A stretch of DNA of 11,107 nucleotides from an uncultured Eubacteriales bacterium (lineage in GTDB: Bacteria > Bacillota > Clostridia > Christensenellales > Borkfalkiaceae): positions 1 to 11,107 of the forward strand of contig URMT01000055.1 in the NCBI GenBank assembly GCA_900549005.1. The letters are read 5' to 3'. The notes beneath the pieces are model-generated. The model was not told where the DNA came from. It searched no databases and saw only the letters and a list, made by a program, of their open reading frames with translations. A program made the position numbers and the translations under genes. Positions 1 to 5,828 of this stretch are shown one piece after another (within the stretch, counting starts at the first letter, position 1; each line of letters starts with the position of its first letter).

Positions 1-14
1 GGCCCTCAAAAATC

Positions 15-34
15 GGGGCAAGAGGGGCTGCCCC
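15..34. other. Small GC-rich hairpin at left edge
   Basis: GGGGCA (15-20) and TGCCCC (29-34) are inverted around an 8-nt G-rich loop. It lies beyond the tmRNA terminator, so it probably belongs to the neighbouring unit to the left. It has no T-run, and no gene is visible in bases 1-47. Function unknown. Confidence 0.3.
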
Positions 35-47
35 CTACAACCTCACG

Positions 48-81
48 AAAAATTCCGTGCAGCGGCCTGCACGGAATTTTT
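48..81 (-). terminator. Rho-independent terminator of the tmRNA gene
   Basis: A perfect 15-bp inverted repeat (48-62 against 67-81) with a 4-nt loop. Its core is CCGTGCAG/CTGCACGG and its outer ends are A5/T5, so the T-run is built into the stem and works in both directions. It begins 13 nt beyond the tmRNA 3' CCA on the minus strand, the expected place for the ssrA terminator. The A/T-flanked symmetry would also stop plus-strand transcripts. Confidence 0.85.
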
Positions 82-93
82 GTGAACATCGTC

Positions 94-478
94 TGGTGGA
101 CCTGCAGAGAGTTGCACTCTGGTCTTACGGGGTTTGCGCGAGCTTTCTACATACTTAGTCTGCCTTTAAACTTACTCCGCCCCTCCCGACAGACGGGGAG
201 TGACGGCCGCATACCGTTTAAATTACAACACGATGCGCACGGCAGGGCGCATTATGCCGTTATCCGCCTGAATAACGCCCCGCGCGCCCGACGGAACTGC
301 GCGAAGGACGGACTGCCAAATTTAGGCAGCGCAAGCTACTGCCGCCCTGTTTACAGGGAAGGCAACAACTTTGGAATCTTTTGATTCTGCGTTTAAATTT
401 AAGTTTCCGTTTTTACAAAGACGAGCCTTTGGTATGCTTACATCGTCCTCTGCCCGCAATCGAAACTGTGTCAGGCCC
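94..478 (-). ncRNA. ssrA: Transfer-messenger RNA (tmRNA)
   Basis: tmRNA rescues stalled ribosomes: it enters as an alanyl-tRNA mimic, then templates a degradation tag. Read on the minus strand, the 5' end GGGCCTG pairs with the 3' CAGGTCC to make the 7-bp acceptor stem. That stem includes a G3-U70 wobble, the alanine identity element. A discriminator A and an encoded CCA follow. The T-arm is CAGAG/CTCTG around TGCAACT. Just upstream is the conserved GACTAAGTATGTAGA segment, and near the 5' end is the expected TTTCGATTGCGGG. The 385-nt length is normal for a one-piece tmRNA. The T-loop has G where U55 is usual. A ~40-nt 5' leader implies RNase P processing. The gene has its own promoter and terminator and is divergent from fruK. 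Confidence 0.96.
322..390 (-). other. Proteolysis-tag reading frame within tmRNA
   Basis: From a GCA resume codon (388-390) the open frame runs 22 codons to TAA (322-324). The tag starts AESKD and ends RAAVACAA. The V-A-C-A-A ending lines up with the V-A-L-A-A end of the Bacillus subtilis tag, except that Cys replaces Leu. Tags of 10-15 residues are more usual, so this one is long. The resume codon is inferred from its GCA identity and the A/U-rich lead-in; the stop is clear. The ending should still be read by ClpXP-type proteases, which recognise a C-terminal Ala-Ala. Confidence 0.7.
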
Positions 479-523
479 GAAAGGCAGGGCGCCGTTTTTT
501 ATGCGCCCCTTTATGCGGAATAT

Positions 524-552
524 ATTATACGCAAATCAAAGGCAAAAATCAA
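524..552 (-). promoter_or_regulatory. Promoter of tmRNA gene
   Basis: On the minus strand TTGATT (547-552) lies 17 nt from a perfect TATAAT (524-529). Transcription should start near 517, leaving about 40 nt of leader before the mature 5' end at 478. The leader contains a GGGCGC/GCGCCC hairpin (487-492 with 503-508). Confidence 0.85.
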
Positions 553-569
553 GCAAAATTTTAAAGGCG

Positions 570-602
570 GCGTGCGCGCGCATTAAATTTGCGCGCGCAC
601 GC
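570..602. promoter_or_regulatory. Perfect 12-bp inverted repeat between divergent promoters
   Basis: Arms GCGTGCGCGCGC (570-581) and GCGCGCGCACGC (591-602) flank a 9-nt AT loop. The element sits 17 nt behind the tmRNA -35 box and 10 nt behind the fruK -35 box, where a repressor or activator could affect both. It is not a good terminator for the tmRNA side. The dyad is directly visible; an operator role is inferred. Confidence 0.45.
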
Positions 603-612
603 AAAATTTTTA

Positions 613-639
613 TTGACTTTTGCACGCAAATATTATAAA
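613..639 (+). promoter_or_regulatory. Probable promoter of the fruK operon
   Basis: TTGACT (613-618) matches the -35 consensus at five of six positions. TATAAA (634-639) is the best -10 match but is only 15 nt away; a 17-nt spacing would give the poorer TAAAGT. Predicted start is near 646. The short spacing makes it a weak or activator-assisted promoter if the choice is right. Confidence 0.5.
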
Positions 640-659
640 GTTAAAAGAAGATAAATAAA

Positions 660-728
660 ATGGTAAGTATGCCCTTTGCACACGGTGCGGCCACGCCCGC
701 TTTGCCTTGCGGCGGTGAGGAAAGATGA
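660..728 (+). CDS. Possible 22-residue leader peptide upstream of fruK
   Basis: An ATG at 660 opens 22 codons (MVSMPFAHG at the start, CGGEER at the end) and stops at TGA 726-728, overlapping the fruK ATG (725-727) as ATGA. The same overlap joins fruK to the next gene. A weak purine stretch (AAAAGAAG, 643-650) precedes the ATG. The frame carries the fruK Shine-Dalgarno within its last codons, as expected for translational coupling. There is no homology to judge by and it is short, so it could be chance. It is not an obvious attenuator because it lacks a run of one amino acid. Confidence 0.3.
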   Translation: MVSMPFAHGAATPALPCGGEER

Positions 729-1636
729 TATACACGGTTACGTTCAATCCTTCGCTGGATTATTACGTAAAAGTAAATAACCTTAAAAGCGGCATAGTGA
801 ACCGCACTTCAACCGAATACATAACTGTGGGCGGCAAGGGGCTGAACGTTTCGCTCGCCTTGAAAGAGCTGGGCGACCCTTCGTACGCGCTCGGCTTCGT
901 TGCAGGCTTTACGGGCAGGGCGATAGACGAAAAGGTTTCGGCGCTCGGCCTTGAACACGAGTTTTTGGAAGTTGAAGGGCAGAGCCGCATAAACGTAAAA
1001 ATTAAGAGCACCACCGAAACGGACATAAACGGCACGGGCGCACTGGTCACCGAAGACGACGTGGCGCGCCTTACCAAGCGGCTTAAAGCGCTTTTGAAGG
1101 ACGGCGACTGGCTGATAATCTGCGGCAGCGTACCCCCTCCGCTCGACGACAAAACTTACGAAAATCTGCTTAAAAAGATAAAGACGGTAAAAAACATCAA
1201 CGTTGTTGTGGACGCCTGCGGCGGACTTCTGACCAACACGCTGAAATACCGCCCCTTCCTTATAAAGCCGAACATATTTGAACTGAGCGAAATATTCGGA
1301 CTGAAAACGCTGCCCAACACCAAAGAAATTGCCGCCTGCGCACGCACCCTTCAAAAACAGGGGGCGCGCAACGTTATAGTTTCGATGGGAAGCGACGGCG
1401 CCGTTATGGTTACCGAAACAGACCAGGCAATGTACGTGCGCGCGGCGCGCGGCCAGCTTGTGAACTCGGTAGGCGCGGGCGACAGTATGATTGCGGGCTT
1501 TATTCACGAATACCTTGCCTCCGGCAACTACTTTTCGGCGCTCAACTTTGCAACGGCGGCGGGAAGCGCGTGCGCCTTTACGCAGCACCTTGCCACCAGA
1601 GAACAGATTGAGTACATAGAGTCGCTGATGTTATGA
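725..1636 (+). CDS. fruK: 1-phosphofructokinase (PfkB family)
   Basis: Cytosolic kinase of the ribokinase/PfkB fold, expected to convert fructose 1-phosphate to fructose 1,6-bisphosphate. It opens with the family TVTFNPSLDY strand and has GGKGLNVS near residues 37-44 (sugar-phosphate site). RINVKI follows near residue 88. The C-terminal PfkB signature VNSVGAGDSMIAGF near 247-260 carries the catalytic Asp of GAGD. At 303 aa it is full length. GAGG-like purines (GAGG, 717-720) precede the ATG closely. No fructose PTS permease or FruR regulator lies alongside, unlike the usual fruRKA operon. It overlaps a phosphopantetheinyl transferase by 4 bp. Tagatose-6-phosphate kinase (LacC) is the main alternative and cannot be excluded by sequence alone. 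Confidence 0.88.
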   Translation: MIYTVTFNPSLDYYVKVNNLKSGIVNRTSTEYITVGGKGLNVSLALKELGDPSYALGFVAGFTGRAIDEKVSALGLEHEFLEVEGQSRINVKIKSTTETDINGTGALVTEDDVARLTKRLKALLKDGDWLIICGSVPPPLDDKTYENLLKKIKTVKNINVVVDACGGLLTNTLKYRPFLIKPNIFELSEIFGLKTLPNTKEIAACARTLQKQGARNVIVSMGSDGAVMVTETDQAMYVRAARGQLVNSVGAGDSMIAGFIHEYLASGNYFSALNFATAAGSACAFTQHLATREQIEYIESLML

Positions 1637-2139
1637 TACAAATATATTTCTGCGAAAAATCAGAGCGCGAGGCCGCCGTGCGGCTCGCGCTTAAAAATTA
1701 TACGGGAAAAGAATGTACGCTTGCGCGCACAAAAGAGGGCAAGCCCTACGCTTTGGGCAACCCCGCTTATTTCAGCCTTTCGCACAGCGGCGGCGTGTGC
1801 GTGATTGCCGTATCGGACGAACCCGTGGGCACAGACGCCGAAGTGCCGACGGGGAAGATTCGCCCCGCAGTATTGCGCTCGTTCAGCGACAGAGAGCGGC
1901 GGGAAATAAACTCGGAGAGCGACTTTCTGCGCCACTGGACAGCGCGCGAAGCGTACGTTAAAATGCTGGGCGCGCGGCTGTGGGATATGTTGAAACATCT
2001 TGAATTTTATGGCGGCAGCCTTCTCGCGGGCGGCAGTCCCGTACCCGAAAAAATAACTTTTTTTTATGAGCGGGGTGCAATAATTGCGCTGTGCGCGAAG
2101 AATACCGAATTTGAAATCAAGGGACTTTTAAAAGTTTAA
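1633..2139 (+). CDS. 4'-phosphopantetheinyl transferase (Sfp/AcpT type)
   Basis: Transfers the 4'-phosphopantetheine arm of coenzyme A to a serine of a carrier protein. Visible motifs: GKPYA (36-40) leading into FSLSHSGG (47-54), the VGTDAE metal motif (Asp68 and Glu70, the Mg ligands), and FLRHWTAREAYVKMLG (98-113) with Glu106 as the third acidic residue. This is the WTxKEA signature with Arg for Lys. It has 168 residues, shorter than Sfp (~224), so it is a compact form. The ATG overlaps the fruK stop by ATGA, so translation is likely coupled. No polyketide or nonribosomal synthetase lies nearby, and it may be the cell's general ACP-activating enzyme. Substrate unknown. Confidence 0.85.
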   Translation: MIQIYFCEKSEREAAVRLALKNYTGKECTLARTKEGKPYALGNPAYFSLSHSGGVCVIAVSDEPVGTDAEVPTGKIRPAVLRSFSDRERREINSESDFLRHWTAREAYVKMLGARLWDMLKHLEFYGGSLLAGGSPVPEKITFFYERGAIIALCAKNTEFEIKGLLKV

Positions 2140-2154
2140 AATGCGCGCAGGAAT

Positions 2155-2183
2155 TTGCCTTGGCGCGCGGCTTTTGGTATAAT
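2155..2183 (+). promoter_or_regulatory. Promoter of mtnN-luxS-ung, set for leaderless start
   Basis: TTGCCT (2155-2160), a 17-nt spacer and a perfect TATAAT (2178-2183). The mtnN ATG begins seven bases after the -10 box, the usual start-site distance, so the mRNA should begin at or within a base or two of the start codon. It starts 15 bp after the stop of the previous gene. Confidence 0.8.
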
Positions 2184-2189
2184 GCTTAT

Positions 2190-2864
2190 ATGATAAACTT
2201 TGTAATAGCTATGGACAGCGAAGCGGCGCCCGTGCTTGCCAATATGCAGGGCGTGCGCGAACAAAAAATTTGTGGCAAAAAGGTATACCTCGGCACAATC
2301 TGCGGCGAAGAGACGTGCGTGATTGTGTGCGGCGTGGGCAAGGTGAACGCCGCGTGCGGCGCTTTTCTTGCGGCCGACAGATTCGGCGCGGAGGCAATAA
2401 TCAACGCAGGCGTCGCGGGCGCGCTTAACCAATCGATGCAGGTGGGCGCGATATATGCGATAAGCCACGCCTGCCAGTACGACTTTGACCTCGTTCAGTT
2501 AAACGGCACGCCAATAGGCACGCTCAACGAGTTTGAGGAGCGCTGGATACCCCTTGCCACGGCGGGGGACTACCCCCTTAAAAAGCTCGCCTCGGGCGAC
2601 AGGTTCAACGACGACAGGCGCGACTTTTTGATGCTTACCGAAGACTTCGGCGCGGACATACGCGATATGGAGGGCGGTGCAATCGCGCAGGCGTGCGTAC
2701 ACGCGGGCATACCCTTCTACTCCTTCAAGGCCATATCAGACGTAGCGGGCAGCGGAAGCACCACAGAGCAGTACATTAAAAATACGGCGCTGTGCGCCGA
2801 CAACTTAAAGCGCAGTATTTGCGGCATATATGCGGACGTACGCGCGGATTTAAACAAAAAATAA
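2190..2864 (+). CDS. mtnN: 5'-methylthioadenosine/S-adenosylhomocysteine nucleosidase
   Basis: Hydrolyses methylthioadenosine and S-adenosylhomocysteine to adenine plus the thioribose, supplying S-ribosylhomocysteine to LuxS. It has 224 residues, close to the ~230 of the family. The N-terminal strand INFVIAMDSEA holds Glu11 (E. coli Glu12). INAGVAGAL is at 71-79. RDMEGGAIAQ carries Glu161 (E. coli Glu174), and AISDVAGSG carries the catalytic Asp184 (E. coli Asp197). An upstream TTG (2160) would add ten residues but lies in the -35 box, so it would not be transcribed. The ATG at 2190 aligns with the family start. No Shine-Dalgarno precedes it, which fits leaderless translation. luxS follows after 32 bp. 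Confidence 0.93.
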   Translation: MINFVIAMDSEAAPVLANMQGVREQKICGKKVYLGTICGEETCVIVCGVGKVNAACGAFLAADRFGAEAIINAGVAGALNQSMQVGAIYAISHACQYDFDLVQLNGTPIGTLNEFEERWIPLATAGDYPLKKLASGDRFNDDRRDFLMLTEDFGADIRDMEGGAIAQACVHAGIPFYSFKAISDVAGSGSTTEQYIKNTALCADNLKRSICGIYADVRADLNKK

Positions 2865-2896
2865 CGGGCGCGGCGCCCTTTGAAAGGGAAAATATT

Positions 2897-3325
2897 ATGG
2901 AGAGAATACCTTCGTTTTCAAAAAATCACGACCTTATAGAACCGGGGCTGTACGAGTGCGGCACAAGCCACGGCGTGACCACCTGGGATTTGCGCTTTAA
3001 AAAGCCCAACGCGGGCGATTACATAGAGCAGAAGGCGCTGCACACAATAGAGCACATAGGCGCAACAATACTGCGCAACGGCAAGCACAAGGACGGCATA
3101 ATTTACTTCGGCCCGATGGGCTGCCGCACGGGCTTTTACCTGCTTACTTACGGCATATCCGCGGGCGAAGTGCTTGAAATGCTGAAAGACTGCTTTGATA
3201 AAGCGCAGCAGTTCACCGAAATTCCGGGCAGCAGGCGCGAGGAGTGCGGAAACTACCTGGAACACGACCTTGAAGGCGCAAAAAAGGAGTGCGCGGCTTA
3301 CTTTGCCGTGTTGGAAAAAATATGA
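2897..3325 (+). CDS. luxS: S-ribosylhomocysteine lyase (AI-2 synthesis protein)
   Basis: Cleaves S-ribosylhomocysteine to homocysteine and 4,5-dihydroxy-2,3-pentanedione, the precursor of autoinducer-2. The metal site is visible: HTIEH (His49, Glu52, His53) and Cys117 in EECGNY. The catalytic Cys76 is in MGCRTGFY. The substrate-binding WDLRFKKPN is at 30-38. At 142 residues it is slightly shorter than the usual ~155. The start at 2897 is chosen because GAAAGGGAA lies about 6-8 nt upstream and MERIPSFSKNHD matches the family N-terminus. A GC hairpin (GGGCGC/GCGCCC) lies in the 32-bp gap from mtnN. Its 3' end overlaps ung by ATGA. Confidence 0.97.
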   Translation: MERIPSFSKNHDLIEPGLYECGTSHGVTTWDLRFKKPNAGDYIEQKALHTIEHIGATILRNGKHKDGIIYFGPMGCRTGFYLLTYGISAGEVLEMLKDCFDKAQQFTEIPGSRREECGNYLEHDLEGAKKECAAYFAVLEKI

Positions 3326-3996
3326 TTGCGCTGGGAGGCGGCTGGGACGAGCTGTTGAAGCCGCTGTTTGAGGACGAGCGGTATAAAAAGATACGCGAAT
3401 TTTTGAAGTACGAATACAGCCACTACATAGTCTACCCCGATATGTACGACCTGTATAACTGCTTCCGCTTCACCCCGCTGAACAAGCTGAAAGTTGTGAT
3501 ATTGGGGCAGGACCCCTACCACGAACCCGGCCAGGCGCACGGGCTGTGCTTTTCGGTAAAGCCGGGCGTACCCCTTCCCCCCTCGCTAAAAAATATCTAC
3601 AAAGAGATTAAAGACGATTTGGGCATAACCGAGCCCGACTGCGGCGACCTTACCAAGTGGGCGCGCGAGGGCGTGCTGCTTTTAAACACTACCTTAACCG
3701 TGCGCGAGCACCTTGCGAACTCGCATTCAAAGTGCGGCTGGGCGTGGTTTACAGACAGCGTTGTCGAGCTTATATCCCAGAACACGCAGAACACGGTGTT
3801 CATTCTGTGGGGCGGCAACGCGCGCTCGAAGCGGGCGCTGATAGACAGAGGCAGGCACCTCGTTTTAGAAAGCGCACACCCTTCCCCCCTTTCGGCGTAC
3901 AACGGCTTTTTCGGAAGCAAGTGCTTTTCAAAGTGCAACGCCTACCTTACCTCCCACGGCAAGCAGCCGATAGACTGGGATTTGAACGGTAAATAA
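3322..3996 (+). CDS. ung: Uracil-DNA glycosylase, family 1
   Basis: Removes uracil from DNA as the first step of base-excision repair. The water-activating motif GQDPYH spans residues 62-67, with catalytic Asp64 at the same number as in E. coli Ung. NTTLTVRE (Asn122) and the DNA-intercalation loop HPSPLSAYNGFFG (186-198, catalytic His186) are intact, and WGGNA is at 163-167. It is full length at 224 aa. The ATG at 3322 overlaps the luxS TGA by 4 bp; a longer frame from 3289 would begin inside luxS and adds non-family sequence. It has no promoter of its own, so it is probably translated from the mtnN-luxS message. Confidence 0.97.
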   Translation: MIALGGGWDELLKPLFEDERYKKIREFLKYEYSHYIVYPDMYDLYNCFRFTPLNKLKVVILGQDPYHEPGQAHGLCFSVKPGVPLPPSLKNIYKEIKDDLGITEPDCGDLTKWAREGVLLLNTTLTVREHLANSHSKCGWAWFTDSVVELISQNTQNTVFILWGGNARSKRALIDRGRHLVLESAHPSPLSAYNGFFGSKCFSKCNAYLTSHGKQPIDWDLNGK

Positions 3997-4020
3997 ACAG
4001 ATTGGGGTTTGAAAGGCAAG
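3973..4020 (+). repeat. Imperfect in-frame duplication of the ung 3' end
   Basis: The last seven sense codons of ung read DWDLNGK. After the stop TAA and one codon, the same frame reads DWGLKGK, so the unit repeats with a 27-nt period and mostly transition-type differences. The extended frame stays open until TGA at 4042-4044. This suggests an old tandem duplication at the gene end, with the second copy now outside the protein unless the stop is read through. Confidence 0.6.
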
Positions 4021-4023
4021 CAA

Positions 4024-4077
4024 TCTGCGGCGCAAATAGTTTGACGATACTGTATTGCCCCCGCAATATGCCGCAGA
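4024..4077. promoter_or_regulatory. Possible promoter and stem upstream of apgM
   Basis: TTGACG (4041-4046) with a 17-nt spacer to CAATAT (4064-4069) is a plausible but weak promoter: good -35, poor -10. The region is enclosed by an 8-bp inverted repeat TCTGCGGC (4024-4031) and GCCGCAGA (4070-4077). The right side contains a 13-mer GCAATATGCCGCA (4063-4075) that recurs at 10114-10126. Confidence 0.35.
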
Positions 4078-4129
4078 CAACGCAGGTTATGCGGCCGCTT
4101 TAAACCTTTGAAAAAGGACGGTTTTTTAT

Positions 4130-5347
4130 ATGAAATATATAGTAGTTTTAGGCGACGGAATGGCCGACCGGAAAATAGAAAGTCTGGGCGGCAAGACCTG
4201 CCTTGAATATGCGCGCACGCCCAACATCGACAGACTTGCGCCGCTTTCGGAAGAGGGAATGTTCCGCACGGTTCCCGAAGGGTTTAAGCCGGGAAGCGAC
4301 GTGGCGAATATGTCGGTAATGGGGTTTAACCCGAAAAAGTATTACACGGGGCGTTCGCCCCTGGAAGCCGTGGCAATGGGCATCGGGCTGAAAGATACCG
4401 ACGTTACCCTGCGCGCCAACCTTGTAACCCTTGCGGGCGACGGGGCTTACGAAGAAAAGACGATGGCCGACTATTCTGCGGGCGAAATAACCACGAAAGA
4501 GGCAAGAGAGCTGATAGAATACCTTAAAAAGGAGCTGGACGGCGACGGTTTTACCCTGTACCCCGGTATTTCGTACAGGCACTGCCTTGTCGCGGAAAAC
4601 GGGGTGACGGGGCACGAACTTACGCCCCCGCACGACATATCGGACAAAAAAATCACCGATTACCTTCCCAAGGGCAGGTGTGCGGACAGGTACCTTGCCC
4701 TTATGAAGAGGAGCTATGAACTGCTGAAAGACCACCCCGTGAACGTTGCCAGGGTAAGGGCGGGCAAGAACCCCGCGAACAGCCTGTGGCTGTGGGGCGA
4801 GGGCACGAAGCCTATGCTTGAAAACTTTACCCAAAAGACGGGATTGAAGGGCGGCGTTATTTCGGCGGTGGACCTGGTAAAGGGAATATCCATACTCGCG
4901 GGAATGAAGTTCATACCCGTTGAGGGTGCCACGGGCAACTACGACACCAACTTCAAGGCCAAGGCCGAAGCGGCCGCCGACGCGCTTATTTGCGGCGGAC
5001 TGGACTATGTGTACATACATATGGAGGCGCCCGACGAATGCGGACACCACGGCGACGTTGAACACAAAGTATTTTCGATAGAGCAGATAGACGGGCTGGT
5101 GGTTAAGACGCTGACGGAGAGGTTGAAGGCGGCGGGCGAGGATTTCTGTATGCTGATATGCCCCGACCACCCCACTCCCTGCGCGATAAAGACGCACATT
5201 TCAGACCCCGTCCCCTACCTGTTGTATTGCAGTAAAACAAACCTTTTTAACGGAGCAAAGAGATACACCGAGGACGAGGCCGCAGCAACGGGCAAGTTCA
5301 TCTCCGAGGGCTACACCCTTATAGACAGAATGTTGGCAATAAAATAA
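4130..5347 (+). CDS. apgM: Cofactor-independent phosphoglycerate mutase, archaeal type
   Basis: Alkaline-phosphatase-superfamily enzyme expected to interconvert 3- and 2-phosphoglycerate without bisphosphoglycerate. MKYIVVLGDGMAD supplies the first metal Asp (Asp9). GSDVANMSVMGFNP (55-68) contains the catalytic serine region, followed by YTGRSPLEA. Later come EAPDECGHHGDVEHK and CPDHPTPCAIKTH, the second metal-binding cluster. Length 405 aa matches the ~400-aa family. AAAAAGGA (4111-4118) serves as ribosome site about 11 nt before the ATG. Some bacterial members of this family lie in threonine operons and have been proposed as homoserine kinases. No threonine genes occur here, so the glycolytic role is the default. 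It appears monocistronic. Confidence 0.88.
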   Translation: MKYIVVLGDGMADRKIESLGGKTCLEYARTPNIDRLAPLSEEGMFRTVPEGFKPGSDVANMSVMGFNPKKYYTGRSPLEAVAMGIGLKDTDVTLRANLVTLAGDGAYEEKTMADYSAGEITTKEARELIEYLKKELDGDGFTLYPGISYRHCLVAENGVTGHELTPPHDISDKKITDYLPKGRCADRYLALMKRSYELLKDHPVNVARVRAGKNPANSLWLWGEGTKPMLENFTQKTGLKGGVISAVDLVKGISILAGMKFIPVEGATGNYDTNFKAKAEAAADALICGGLDYVYIHMEAPDECGHHGDVEHKVFSIEQIDGLVVKTLTERLKAAGEDFCMLICPDHPTPCAIKTHISDPVPYLLYCSKTNLFNGAKRYTEDEAAATGKFISEGYTLIDRMLAIK

Positions 5348-5436
5348 TTTGCCTTATTAAAGCGCCCGCCTGCAACGCATTTAAAAAAAGGCGGCACATA
5401 TGCACCGTTTAACGCCGTTTAAGAACAGGCGCGCCT

Positions 5437-5614
5437 TGTCATTTCGCGTGCGCGAGCGCATAGTGTGCTGCCTTGACGAAGGCTTCCGCTTGCGGAAAAC
5501 GGAAGTCACATTTCAGAGCCGTTACTACTCCCACTGTCCTATTGAGCGTAGTCGAAATATCTCTTAGCCACAGGCTACGGTCGATGAGATTTCTCGACTA
5601 CGCTCGAAATGACA
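5437..5614. mobile_element. MITE/REP-like non-coding element
   Basis: Ten-base terminal inverted repeats, TGTCATTTCG (5437-5446) and CGAAATGACA (5605-5614), bound about 178 bp with no convincing gene. The right half is a long hairpin: GAGCGTAGTCGA (5544-5555) pairs exactly with TCGACTACGCTC (5594-5605), and ATCTC/GAGAT extends it inward. A second hairpin, CTTCCG/CGGAAG, lies at 5483-5505. Similar TCATTTCGAGCG...GAGAAATCT palindromes are familiar as dispersed repeats in many bacterial genomes. No target duplication is obvious. A 67-codon frame inside it is probably not a gene. Confidence 0.6.
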
Positions 5615-5695
5615 TTAAAGGTAATAATTTGAAATTTATCTGCCGTTTCCCGCAGGCGGCAAAATGCAAAAAATAAAATGCAATAAAAAAATTGA

Positions 5696-5727
5696 AGCGC
5701 CCGCGCGGCAAAAGCAGCGCGGGCGCT
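5696..5727. terminator. Bidirectional terminator between apgM and degV
   Basis: AGCGCCCGCGC (5696-5706) and GCGCGGGCGCT (5717-5727) form an 11-bp GC stem with a 10-nt loop. On the minus strand a seven-T run follows a few bases later (A7 at 5685-5691), suiting degV. On the plus strand ATATTTTA follows, a weaker tail for apgM. It lies between two convergent genes. Confidence 0.8.
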
Positions 5728-5730
5728 ATA

Positions 5731-5796
5731 TTTTACGTCATAAAAATTTAAGGTAGCCCTTTTACGTAATAAGAATTTGAAGCAATCATTTTACGG
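5731..5796. repeat. Three 29-bp-phased imperfect repeats
   Basis: TTTTACG recurs at 5731, 5760 and 5789, exactly 29 bp apart. The first two 29-bp units agree at 21 of 29 positions; the third keeps only its first seven bases. They lie between the terminator and the degV stop codon. Probably a decayed tandem duplication. Confidence 0.5.
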
Positions 5797-5828
5797 CACG
5801 GCCGTTTTTTTGGCGGGCCTTAAAATGT

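Noticed and set aside
82..638. Plus-strand open frames of 71-100 codons over 82-638
   Set aside because: They lie antisense to the tmRNA and its promoter, lack ribosome sites and show no protein character.
809..1588. 259-codon minus-strand frame opposite fruK
   Set aside because: Antisense shadow of a clearly recognised gene, with no promoter or family features.
4148..5197. 349-codon minus-strand frame opposite apgM
   Set aside because: A shadow of the GC-biased codon use of apgM; it has a low-complexity, Arg/His/Val-rich composition and no motifs.
5473..5676. 67-codon frame inside the repeat element
   Set aside because: It is made from the palindromic repeat and has no ribosome site.
5731..5796. 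29-bp spacing as a CRISPR array
   Set aside because: Units are adjacent without spacers, poorly conserved, and no cas genes are present.
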